From JBMOKT01 sp049323895 (GTDB taxonomy: Bacteria > Bacillota > Peptococcia > Peptococcales > BICA1-8): a DNA stretch of 64,000 bases. The notes under the pieces are model-generated. The model did no database searches, was not told where the DNA came from, and saw only the letters and a list, made by a program, of their open reading frames with translations. The stretch covers positions 1-64,000 of the forward strand of contig JBMOKT010000031.1 in NCBI GenBank assembly GCA_049323895.1, in the 5' to 3' direction. Below, one piece after another: positions 39,318 to 47,018 of the stretch. Position numbers and translations under genes: made by a program. How positions within the stretch are numbered: the stretch's first letter is position 1; each line of letters begins with the position of its first letter.

Positions 39318-39745
39318 AAAAAATCAATTTGCGGGATTATTACCCGTTCTATCATTCTGACTTTTTTGTTGAAGTGGCGGATCAAATTGTAGAACTATTC
39401 AAACACATTAGTCGAAGGGAACATGCAGATTTTGAACGCAGGCGTGTCCACAAGGCATATTATTCCCTTGACGCTTGCGACGGTATTGAAAGGGATATTG
39501 TCCTATTGGTATTATCGCCAGAGGAAATCTACGAACGGAAAATGAGCAGTCAGGAGTTGTATGCCGCTATCAACAGTCTGCCGGAAAAACAGGCCAAGCG
39601 TATCTATGCCCACTTCTTTCTAGACATGAGCAAAGCGGAAATAGCAAGGATTGAAGGCGTGAGTAAACCTGCCATAACGCATTCCATTGAACAGGGTTTA
39701 AAACGCATAGAAAAATTTTTAAAAAATAATTCCTGGTCGGGTTAA
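39314..39745 (+). CDS. Sigma-70-like regulatory protein of a Tn1549/Tn916-type element
   Basis: A 143-residue protein that closely resembles the small sigma-like factors of Tn1549/Tn916-type conjugative transposons: NLRDYYPFYHSDFFVEVADQI, then RRRVHKAYYSLDACDGIERDI and the region 4 helix-turn-helix LPEKQAKRIYAHFFLDMSKAEIARIEGVSKPAITHSIEQGLKRIEKFL. In those elements it regulates the excision or transfer genes. Its neighbour genes here are a Xis-like protein and an integrase, but no conjugation genes are seen, so the element is reduced or only its end is present. Confidence 0.85.
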   Translation: MKKINLRDYYPFYHSDFFVEVADQIVELFKHISRREHADFERRRVHKAYYSLDACDGIERDIVLLVLSPEEIYERKMSSQELYAAINSLPEKQAKRIYAHFFLDMSKAEIARIEGVSKPAITHSIEQGLKRIEKFLKNNSWSG

Positions 39746-40246
39746 CTTTTAACCAAAAAATCTGCTGATTAATAGAGGGACAACTCTACCCCCTCGGTTG
39801 AACCTTGAAAATTAAATAGGTGTTTTATCCGGTACTTTCCCCGTATGTCCTGTGAAGGGAAGCCAGATTGCAGGTACGCCAAGACCACCTTCGGCTCAAA
39901 ATCAATGAATCCATGCTGTTTCCGTTTGGATGAAAGCAAGGTGCGAGCGATCAATACCCGCAATTAATAAATGACGGTTACATTTAAGGCGATGACACAT
40001 ACGGAGGGATTATGATACTTGCGCACAGTCGAGGTTGGGTCCCAGAGTGCGCCCCGGTCGCTGACGGGGAGGTGCAATTCCTATGAGGACGGTCAACCGC
40101 CGTCTGCCGGAAAAAACATAACTTATTAAACCAAAACAGAAATGCAGTATGGAGTGCGCTTATCTTTTTGAGCATTTATGTAAATCCAATAAAAGGCGCA
40201 CTCCAATTATCTGCATGCCTATATTTTATAAAAAGGGGCTGATACA
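39746..40246 (+). other. 500-base GC-richer stretch without a clear gene
   Basis: No reading frame with a plausible ribosome binding site fills this region; short open frames on both strands have no family likeness. The sequence is richer in G and C than the surroundings and has segments such as CCCCGGTCGCTGACGGGG (about 40053-40070), a near-perfect hairpin, and GACGGTCAACCGCCGTC. In Tn916-like elements the stretch between regulator and xis is likewise non-coding. It may carry a structured RNA or regulatory sites for excision. Not assigned. Confidence 0.4.
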
Positions 40247-40468
40247 ATGTTTAAAAGTAATGAAGCATATAAGTTGCTCTTTCGAGAATATCCGGATGTT
40301 GTCAATGTTGAACAGATGTGTGAAATGCTTGGAGGTATCAGCACAAAAACCGGATATCGTATTTTAAAGGAAAATCAGATTAAGCATTTTAAGATAGGCA
40401 GAACCTATAAAATTCCGAAGCTTCATATTTTTGAATACTTAGACGTCGTACAAGAATCTAAAGCATAA
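40247..40468 (+). CDS. xis: Excisionase (Xis)-like helix-turn-helix protein
   Basis: A 73-residue DNA-binding protein of the excisionase family: VEQMCEMLGGISTKTGYRILKENQIKHFKIGRTYKIPKLHIFEYL is a winged MerR/Xis-type helix-turn-helix. AAGGGG precedes ATG 40247. It is directly followed, about 100 bases on, by the integrase gene, the normal order in Tn916-like elements. It would bend the ends of the element for excision. Confidence 0.85.
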   Translation: MFKSNEAYKLLFREYPDVVNVEQMCEMLGGISTKTGYRILKENQIKHFKIGRTYKIPKLHIFEYLDVVQESKA

Positions 40469-40568
40469 AACACTGTTTGTACATTTGAACAATATTATAT
40501 ATCCTGCTACACTGTAACCGTCAGTGGTAGGTGAATATAAACTGTTGCTTTTTAAGGAGGTCAATTAT

Positions 40569-42047
40569 TTGGTAACAGGGCATCTACGAGAAAAAAACGG
40601 CTATTTCCACATGATCCTCACCTATAAGGATATGAACAGCGGAAAACGCCAAACAAAATCCATCAGTACAGGACTTACCGTAAAGGGTAACAAAAAACGT
40701 GCTGAAGCTATGCTTTTAAAAGCTAGGAAAGAGTTTAATCCCGATAGGGCAATGAGTGACAAAAACGCTTTGTTTGCAGATTTCCTGGCAAGGTGGCTGA
40801 AAGATGCTATAAACAAAGTGGAAGCCGATACATACGCGCGCAACTCGTACGATGCGAAAAAAAGCATAATTCCTTACTTTAAGAATATCGCCGTTACGGT
40901 AGCGGAAATAAAGCCAGGGGACATAGAGAACTACTATCAGTATGAGAGAACAGAAAACGGGGCATCAAATAGCACCATCCTCCAATACCACGAAGTCATC
41001 AAAGGAGCCCTTCGATATGCCTTCGAGCTGGAAATGATACAGGATAATCCAGCAGACAAAGTGAACCCAACCTCTGCTGAGGTACAAATATTTTTTACCG
41101 ACTTTCTACTGGAATGGCTGGAAATGATGAAAAACTGTGTAGAGATAACTACCTATGCGGGCTATGCTGATTGCATAAAAAACCGCATTATACCTTACTT
41201 TAAACAGAAAAAGATCATACTGAAAGACTTAACTCCTAAACACATCCAGGATTATTATCAACATGAGCTTAATGAAAAGGGATTAAGCTCCAGCACGGTT
41301 ATTCATCGTCATGCAAACATTCGAAAAGCACTGCAATACGCTTTAAAGATAGGATTGATAGATTATAATCCAGCCGATCGAATCGAACGTCCTAAAAAAA
41401 GGCAATACGTTGGCAGCATCTATGACGCAAGTGAACTAGATTCCTTATTTGCAGTTGTTAAAGGTGAAAGGATAGAGCTCGCCGTTATTTTAGGCTCGTT
41501 TTATGGACTGCGCCGTAGTGAGATTGTGGGGCTAAAATGGACCGCCATTGATTTTGAAAAAAAGACATTGACGATTAAACACACTGTAACTGAGGTAACA
41601 ATGGATGGAAAAGTTATTACCATAGCAAAAGACCGTACAAAGACAAAATCAAGCTATCGCACTCTGCCGCTAGTTGCTCCTTTTGAAGAACTTCTCAATA
41701 GACTCAAAGCAGAACAGGAGTTAAATCAAAAGGTTTGCGGCAAAGCGTATTGCAAAGACTATCTAGACTACATATGTGTAAATGAAATAGGCGAAAGAAT
41801 CAAGCCCAATTACATCACGCAGCACTTTGCACTAGTCCTAAAAAACAACGGTTTGAAGAAAATCCGCTTCCACGATCTGCGGCACAGCTGCGCCAGCTTG
41901 CTCTATGCCAACGGAGTCAGCCTAAAAGAAATTCAAGAATGGCTGGGACACAGTGATATTTCCACGACGTCCAATATTTACACACATCTTGATTTCAGTT
42001 CTAAAGTTGCATCGGCCAATGCCATTATTGGCGTGTATCCCGTCTGA
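40569..42047 (+). CDS. int: Tyrosine recombinase (integrase) with duplicated core-binding domain
   Basis: A 492-residue site-specific integrase. The N-terminal arm-binding part is followed by two copies of the SAM-like core-binding domain: about residues 60-160 (FLARWLKDAINKVEADTY ... NSTILQYHEVIKGALRYAFELEMIQDNPAD) and about 185-280 (FLLEWLEMMKNCVEITTY ... SSTVIHRHANIRKALQYALKIGLIDYNPAD). The catalytic domain is complete: GLRRSEIVGLKW, HDLRHSCASLL, GHSDISTTSNIYTHLD with the nucleophilic Tyr. Usual relatives have about 400 residues and one such domain. The TTG start at 40569 fits AAGGAGG. The gene ends 136 bases before tRNA-Leu, the likely attachment site. Confidence 0.93.
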   Translation: MVTGHLREKNGYFHMILTYKDMNSGKRQTKSISTGLTVKGNKKRAEAMLLKARKEFNPDRAMSDKNALFADFLARWLKDAINKVEADTYARNSYDAKKSIIPYFKNIAVTVAEIKPGDIENYYQYERTENGASNSTILQYHEVIKGALRYAFELEMIQDNPADKVNPTSAEVQIFFTDFLLEWLEMMKNCVEITTYAGYADCIKNRIIPYFKQKKIILKDLTPKHIQDYYQHELNEKGLSSSTVIHRHANIRKALQYALKIGLIDYNPADRIERPKKRQYVGSIYDASELDSLFAVVKGERIELAVILGSFYGLRRSEIVGLKWTAIDFEKKTLTIKHTVTEVTMDGKVITIAKDRTKTKSSYRTLPLVAPFEELLNRLKAEQELNQKVCGKAYCKDYLDYICVNEIGERIKPNYITQHFALVLKNNGLKKIRFHDLRHSCASLLYANGVSLKEIQEWLGHSDISTTSNIYTHLDFSSKVASANAIIGVYPV

Positions 42048-42050
42048 TCT

Positions 42051-42070
42051 GGAGGGATGTTAGGAGGGAT
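42051..42070 (+). repeat. Repeated GGAGGGAT motif, left pair
   Basis: GGAGGGATGTTA starts at 42051 and GGAGGGAT again at 42063. The same pair in other order occurs at 42313 and 42326 on the far side of the tRNA gene. Such short direct repeats near an integrase gene are candidates for arm-type binding sites. Confidence 0.5.
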
Positions 42071-42182
42071 TCAGACAAAAAAAGCACCATGGAACCGGTA
42101 GAATATCAAACGATAACAAGCGTGCAGCAAATAAAAAACTCTCAAACCCGCATGAATAGCGATTTTGAGAGCTGTTAATTTC

Positions 42183-42269
42183 TGGTGCCGCGGAAGGGAC
42201 TTGAACCCCCACGTACTTGCGTACGGCAGATTTTGAGTCTGCTGCGTCTGCCGATTCCGCCACCGCGGC
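42183..42269 (-). tRNA. tRNA-Leu (anticodon CAA)
   Basis: On the minus strand: acceptor GCCGCGG (42269-42263) pairs with CCGCGGC near the 3' end, D-arm TGGCGGAATCGGCAGACGC, anticodon stem-loop GCAGA-CTCAAAA-TCTGC with CAA, a long variable arm (class II tRNA) and GGTTCAAGTCC T-arm. CCA is encoded (42185-42183). 87 bases, normal for tRNA-Leu. It lies just beyond the integrase gene and may be the attachment target restored by the element. Confidence 0.95.
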
Positions 42270-42312
42270 GATTTTGATTTAATTTTCCTATCCAAAATCC
42301 CACTTAGAAATT

Positions 42313-42337
42313 GGAGGGATATTTTGGAGGGATGTTA
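42313..42337 (+). repeat. Repeated GGAGGGAT motif, right pair
   Basis: GGAGGGAT at 42313 and GGAGGGATGTTA at 42326, matching 42063 and 42051. The four copies flank the complete tRNA-Leu gene. Confidence 0.5.
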
Positions 42338-42417
42338 AAAGAAATCAGTAAATGAAGTTGTCAAGAATCCAATAAAATCAAGGGTTTCAGAACCGCTGGA
42401 GACTTTTGACGCATAAC

Positions 42418-42457
42418 ATTTTGAGTCCACTGCGTCTGCCAATTCCGCCACTTCGGC
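42418..42457 (-). pseudogene. 5' half of a second tRNA-Leu(CAA), cut at the anticodon loop
   Basis: On the minus strand GCCGAAGTGGCGGAATTGG begins a tRNA-Leu 5' half: acceptor arm, D-arm and the anticodon stem-loop start GTGGACTCAAAAT, then the sequence leaves tRNA likeness. It differs from the complete copy (acceptor GCCGAAG against GCCGCGG). Both share ATTTTGAGTC (plus strand) at the anticodon loop, the probable crossover point. No matching 3' half is found in the window. Confidence 0.75.
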
Positions 42458-42561
42458 ATATTTTATTGACAAAATTCAGTATACCACGGGGTTTGTAATT
42501 TGTCAACGTGAGAAGTTATTCCTTTTTCTGCTATACTGATGCTATAGGGGAGGAATATTCA

Positions 42562-43398
42562 ATGGCTAAAAAGGAATATTGGAAAATTCCTATTGATAAA
42601 GAATTTGAAAGAGATTTAGACACTGAAATGATTAATGAGATAAATAATGATTATGACTGTCTGGAAGTAGATGAAGAGGAAGATGAAAATGAAGAAACAA
42701 ATAACTCCATATCCATCAGGTTAACAGGTCTAATTACTCTGGTCCTGTTTGTTTTTTTTGCCATGGGCTATATGTTGAAAATTGATATGCCGCCCTTTAA
42801 CCTTATTGTAAAATCAAAGGAACTAAGTGCTGACAGGCATATCCAGGAGCTGCAGGAGGCTGTAGTAGTTGTTAACGCCGGAAAAAGCCAAGGTACGGGA
42901 TTTAATATTAATTCCCAAGGATTAATCATAACCAATTATCACATTATTGACAATGGAGATATGGTTTTTGTTAAATTTAAGGATGGTAAAATCTATAAAG
43001 TACAGGAAAAAATTACTTATCCGGAAATAGATTTAGCTATTTTAAAAATATCAGGTGATGATTTACCCTATGTAGAGTTTATTAAAGATAAGGATTATAA
43101 GCAAGGAGAGCAAGTAATAATAATAGGTAATCCGTTGGGATTGCATACTATTGTTAACCAGGCTCAAATTTTAGGTGAGACAAAGCTTAAGGATTGGCAG
43201 GATAACGTTATTGCCATAATGGGTGATATCCATAAGGGAAACAGCGGAAGCCCCGTTTTTAATAAGGAAGGTAAAGTAGTGGCAGTGATTTTTGCTACAT
43301 TGTCTGCTCAAAATCAATCGGGGCAGGAAAGGATAGTGGGATTAGCTGTTCCTGCTGACTTAATTAAAAACCGAGTTAAAAAAGCAGGGTCACCTTAA
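42562..43398 (+). CDS. Membrane-anchored HtrA/DegP-like serine protease without PDZ domain
   Basis: A 278-residue trypsin-like protease, anchored by one membrane segment at about residues 53-72, catalytic domain outside. The catalytic triad is visible: His in TNYHIIDNG, Asp in YPEIDLAIL and Ser in KGNSGSPVF. HtrA proteins normally continue with a PDZ domain; this one stops right after the protease domain. ATG 42562 follows GGGGAGG; the frame before it has no ribosome binding site. An acidic stretch (EVDEEEDENEETN) precedes the membrane segment. Ends in a strong terminator. Confidence 0.9.
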   Translation: MAKKEYWKIPIDKEFERDLDTEMINEINNDYDCLEVDEEEDENEETNNSISIRLTGLITLVLFVFFAMGYMLKIDMPPFNLIVKSKELSADRHIQELQEAVVVVNAGKSQGTGFNINSQGLIITNYHIIDNGDMVFVKFKDGKIYKVQEKITYPEIDLAILKISGDDLPYVEFIKDKDYKQGEQVIIIGNPLGLHTIVNQAQILGETKLKDWQDNVIAIMGDIHKGNSGSPVFNKEGKVVAVIFATLSAQNQSGQERIVGLAVPADLIKNRVKKAGSP

Positions 43399-43442
43399 AT
43401 CGGGGATCATAACCGTACTGGATTTTCAGGATAGAGATTTAA

Positions 43443-43475
43443 ACAAATGTGAGGGGTGCGTCCCCTCACATTTGT
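43443..43475. terminator. Bidirectional terminator
   Basis: ACAAATGTGAGGGG (43443-43456) pairs perfectly with CCCCTCACATTTGT (43462-43475). It lies between the protease gene (+) and a small gene on the minus strand. Confidence 0.85.
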
Positions 43476-43618
43476 TACTTAAGCTTGTTGTTTTGCTTTT
43501 GGTTTTTTTGCATGCCCTTTTCCTGCATTAATTCTTCAGAGGCTTCCTGGGTTAAGTTTTGTTGGGTTTGACCTAAGTCTTTGTTTGTGCCTTTTTGTGG
43601 TTGGTTCTGTTTTTTCAT
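43475..43618 (-). CDS. Small Gln/Asn/Lys-rich protein
   Basis: A 47-residue hydrophilic protein (MKKQNQPQKGTNKDLGQTQ at the start, NQKQNNKLK at the end) with strong AAAGGAGGGG nine bases before its ATG on the minus strand and the terminator at its end. Composition resembles small basic Gln/Asn-rich spore proteins, but there is no clear match to a SASP family. Too short for usual length filters. Function unknown. Confidence 0.6.
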   Translation of the reverse strand: MKKQNQPQKGTNKDLGQTQQNLTQEASEELMQEKGMQKNQKQNNKLK

Positions 43619-43729
43619 GAATTACACCCCTCCTTTCAGTTAATATAATTTCCAGTTTTAGCCCTTATATCCCGAAAATTTTCTTTATGATAAAATAAAT
43701 TATTAGATTTTTTTGTGGAAGTGAAGTCC

Positions 43730-44908
43730 ATGGAAAGACAAATTATCCATGTGGATATGGATGCCTTTTATGCTGCTATAGAGCAAAGGGATAAGCCTGA
43801 ATTAAAAGGAAAACCGGTAATCATTGGGGGTAAAGCCCAATCACGGGGAGTGGTGTCTACTGCCTCCTATGAGGCTAGGAAATTTGGGGTTCGTTCGGCC
43901 CAGCCCTTAGTGGAGGCTTACCGCCGCTGCCCCCAGGGGATTTTTATACCCCCCAATCATAAAAAATACAGCAGAGTTTCCGATTCCATAATGGAGATAT
44001 TTCATAGATATACCCCTTTAGTGGAAGCCATTTCCCTTGATGAGGCCTTTCTTGATGTTACAGGATCTCAAAAGCTCTTTGGGGACAGTCGTACCATTGG
44101 CATAGATATAAAAAACAGTATAAAAATTGAGTTGGATCTGACTGCCTCTATCGGCATTGCTCCCAACAAATTCCTGGCTAAACTGGCTTCGGACCTGGAA
44201 AAGCCTGATGGTTTAGTTATAATAAACAAGGAAGATATTAAAACAAAAGTATGGCCTTTATCTATTAGAAAGCTGTGGGGGATTGGCGAAAAATCAGCAC
44301 AAAAGCTTTTGGAGTACAATATCAAGACAATAGGACAATTGGCCCGGAGCCAGACCTCCCTGCTGGAAAAGCTTTTGGGCAGTTGGGGAGTTGAGGTATA
44401 TAATCTTGCCAACGGTGTTGATCCACGGTCTGTAGTTCCTGAAAGGGATGCCCACTCTATAGGTCACGAAACCACCTTTGCTGAAGACATTGGGGACAAG
44501 GATTTCTTGAGAAAAGTCCTATTGGAGTTAGCTCAGGATGTAGGCTGGAGATTAAGGAGGGCAGGATTAACAGGACGGACCATAACCTTAAAACTCCGTT
44601 ATTTTGATTTTAAAACTGTAACCAGAAGCCATACCTTAACGGAGGAAATCAATCAGGATGATTTGATTTATAAAGAAGGTTTGAGGCTGCTGGATGCTAA
44701 CTATACCGGGGAAAAAAGCGTCAGGCTTATCGGTATCAGTGTTTCAAACTTAGTTAATGAAAGTTTAGTAAAGAAACAATTTTCATTATTTAATGAAGAA
44801 AAGGACAAGTCTAACGACCTTTATCGAGCATTAGACCAAGTCAACAGTAAATATGGCAAAAAGGCAATTACTAGAGCGGCACTTTTAAATGAAAGGGAAA
44901 AAAAATAA
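43730..44908 (+). CDS. dinB: DNA polymerase IV (DinB, Y family)
   Basis: A 392-residue translesion polymerase. Catalytic motifs: HVDMDAFYAAIEQRD at the start (first metal-binding Asp), VSTASYEARKFGVRSAQP and SLDEAFLDVTGS (second Asp-Glu pair), then helix-hairpin-helix GIGEKSAQKLLEY and the little-finger domain. The start ATG 43730 is chosen by homology; GTG codons at 43715 and 43721 are possible. The C terminus FSLFNEEK is close to the beta-clamp-binding motif of these enzymes. Confidence 0.93.
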   Translation: MERQIIHVDMDAFYAAIEQRDKPELKGKPVIIGGKAQSRGVVSTASYEARKFGVRSAQPLVEAYRRCPQGIFIPPNHKKYSRVSDSIMEIFHRYTPLVEAISLDEAFLDVTGSQKLFGDSRTIGIDIKNSIKIELDLTASIGIAPNKFLAKLASDLEKPDGLVIINKEDIKTKVWPLSIRKLWGIGEKSAQKLLEYNIKTIGQLARSQTSLLEKLLGSWGVEVYNLANGVDPRSVVPERDAHSIGHETTFAEDIGDKDFLRKVLLELAQDVGWRLRRAGLTGRTITLKLRYFDFKTVTRSHTLTEEINQDDLIYKEGLRLLDANYTGEKSVRLIGISVSNLVNESLVKKQFSLFNEEKDKSNDLYRALDQVNSKYGKKAITRAALLNEREKK

Positions 44909-44975
44909 ACTTTGTAGGAACTTTTTAGTAGCAAGTTCGTCTATGAAGTACTGGTCGAAAGGGGGACACCAGTTT

Positions 44976-45560
44976 ATGTTATTAGAGGAAGATTTGATTG
45001 CGCGTAGTCAAAATGGGGACTTAAATGCATTTGAAGAACTAGTAGCTAAATATGAGAGAAAGGTATATGCCATAGCCTACCGATTTATGGGCAACCCGGA
45101 AGATGCCAGTGACCTGTCACAGGAGGCGTTTCTTAAGGCTTTCCAATCTATCAAAGGGTTTCGTCAGGAGGCCTCTTTTTCAACATGGATCTGCCGTATT
45201 GTATCCAATGTTTGTCGGGATGAGCTGCGAAAACTGAAGAGAACCAGCAAAACTTCACTGGATGAGGAGATTTGGCTGGAGGAAGGCACGGTAGCCAAAC
45301 AGCTTAAGGATGAAAGTCCCACACCGGAGCAGATCTTTGAAAGCAATGAATTAAAAGAATACCTGCAGGGACTAATCAACAATCTCACTCCGGAATATCG
45401 AATGGTGGTTGTCTTAAGGGATATCAAAGGCTACAGCTATGAAGAGATTGCAGAAATACTGGATTGTTCTCTGGGAACGGTAAAATCCCGTTTAAATAGG
45501 GCCCGCAAAGCATTAAAAGATAAAATTAATCTGGATCAGCGAAAGGGGGGAAGGGAATGA
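44976..45560 (+). CDS. ECF-type RNA polymerase sigma factor
   Basis: A 194-residue ECF sigma factor of the SigW/RpoE-like type: region 2 with AIAYRFMGNPEDASDLSQEAFLKAFQSIKGFRQEASFSTWICRIVSN and region 4 with MVVVLRDIKGYSYEEIAEILDCSLGTVKSRLNRARKAL. ATG 44976 follows AAAGGGGG; the longer frame overlaps dinB. Its stop overlaps the anti-sigma gene by four bases, a normal sign of a sigma/anti-sigma pair. Confidence 0.93.
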   Translation: MLLEEDLIARSQNGDLNAFEELVAKYERKVYAIAYRFMGNPEDASDLSQEAFLKAFQSIKGFRQEASFSTWICRIVSNVCRDELRKLKRTSKTSLDEEIWLEEGTVAKQLKDESPTPEQIFESNELKEYLQGLINNLTPEYRMVVVLRDIKGYSYEEIAEILDCSLGTVKSRLNRARKALKDKINLDQRKGGRE

Positions 45561-46855
45561 GAAACTGTCATGAAATGCAGGAATTACTCTCTTTATATAT
45601 TGATAACTGTCTTGAAGAAAAGGAAAAACTCGAGTTGGAAGAACACTTGCAGAAATGTCCCCAGTGCCGGGTAGAATTAGAGGAACTGCAAGCTGTAGTA
45701 GGCATGTTCAACAGCTTGGACCAGGAAGAACTCATTCCCCCTGCCAGCTTTAGAAGGGAACTTCGCCAAAAGCTGGAGAAGGAGAATAAGAAAAATAAGT
45801 CAGGCGTAGTAGATAAAGTGGTAAGCTACACTAACAAAAGGAACTTTAGATCCTGGGTGCCTTTAGTGGCCGCAGCCCTGCTGCTGTTCATAATAGTGCC
45901 CGTTGCCATGAACGGCTTTAATCCCCTGGGCACAGGCTCTAAGGCTGCTAAAGAAGAGGCGAAAATGGCAGCACCTTCCAGTTACGGTGCTATGGATAAT
46001 AGCGCGTCCTACAAGATGAGAATGAATGAGTCTGTGCAGCAGGATGCAGCCTTCGCTCCACAAGTAGAAATGGATGCTAAAGGTGCTGCGCCCAGTATTA
46101 AATTCAGTCAGGAAAGCCGAGAGACCAGTGCCCTGGTGGAACCTGCAGATATTGAAAGAAAGATAATTAAAACAGGGCATTTAAACCTGGAAGTTGACAG
46201 CTATAAGCAGACAACAGGGTATATCAACAGTATGGTCACAGAAATGAGAGGATATATTGTAAACGAAAACACTCATATCTATGACTACGAGCGCAAGCTT
46301 TTAGCAGGCAATATATCTTTAAGGATACCCAATGAAAGGTTTGAGGAGGCACTGAATCGTCTGGAGCAAATTGGGGCAGCCAATAACCGGACCATCGACA
46401 GCCAAGATGTGACCGAGGAATACGTAGATGTGGAAAGCCGTTTAAAGGCGATGCGTCTCAAGGAAGAAAGGCTGCTGGCTATCCTGGATAAGTCGGGGAC
46501 TCTAGGCGACGTACTTGCGGTAGAGAATGAGCTGGCTAGAACCAGAGGCGATCTAGAAGCCTTAGAAGGAAGGCTGCGCTATCTCAATAACCGTACCGAA
46601 CTTTCTACAATCAATGTGACTATCAGGGAAACATTAACGCCAGTCAAACAAATAAAAACAACAGGATTACAGGGGATACTAATCAGAACACAAGAAGCCT
46701 TTATAAGAAGTATTAATTCCATAATAATCGCCTTCGGCAATTTGATAGTGAATACAGGTGCCTATATTCCCTTTATCCTCTTGGGTGCTTTAACCCTAGT
46801 AATTCTCTGGCTAGTGTTACGGAAGTTCTTAAATAAATACGGCAAGACTAAATAA
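45557..46855 (+). CDS. Zinc-finger anti-sigma factor with DUF4349 domain
   Basis: A 432-residue membrane protein. Residues 1-45 form a zf-HC2 anti-sigma zinc finger (NCHEMQELLSLYID, then HLQKCPQC: the His-Cys-Cys set), then a membrane segment at about 98-116, an extracytoplasmic DUF4349 domain (IKTGHLNLEVDSYKQTTGYIN to STINVTI) with a coiled-coil part, and a C-terminal membrane segment at about 395-420. It would bind the ECF sigma factor encoded just before and release it on an envelope signal. Fusion of the zinc finger to DUF4349 is known in Firmicutes. Confidence 0.9.
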   Translation: MRNCHEMQELLSLYIDNCLEEKEKLELEEHLQKCPQCRVELEELQAVVGMFNSLDQEELIPPASFRRELRQKLEKENKKNKSGVVDKVVSYTNKRNFRSWVPLVAAALLLFIIVPVAMNGFNPLGTGSKAAKEEAKMAAPSSYGAMDNSASYKMRMNESVQQDAAFAPQVEMDAKGAAPSIKFSQESRETSALVEPADIERKIIKTGHLNLEVDSYKQTTGYINSMVTEMRGYIVNENTHIYDYERKLLAGNISLRIPNERFEEALNRLEQIGAANNRTIDSQDVTEEYVDVESRLKAMRLKEERLLAILDKSGTLGDVLAVENELARTRGDLEALEGRLRYLNNRTELSTINVTIRETLTPVKQIKTTGLQGILIRTQEAFIRSINSIIIAFGNLIVNTGAYIPFILLGALTLVILWLVLRKFLNKYGKTK

Positions 46856-46860
46856 AACTA

Positions 46861-46899
46861 CGGTGTGCAGGAATATTTTCTTGCACACCGAATTTTTTT
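46861..46899 (+). terminator. Rho-independent terminator
   Basis: CGGTGTGCA (46861-46869) and TGCACACCG (46882-46890), then AATTTTTTT. Confidence 0.9.
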
Positions 46900-47018
46900 G
46901 TATTTCCTGCTGTATATTTATTATTATCCTTGTAGTTAAACTTTTATTTCTATGGTAAAATACCACAGAGTATTATTGTATATAATAAGTTTTAGCTGGT
47001 TGAGTTGGGAGTGGGAGA

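Noticed and set aside
42060..42295. Two overlapping antisense frames over the tRNA-Leu region
   Set aside because: They read through the tRNA gene itself; there are no ribosome binding sites.
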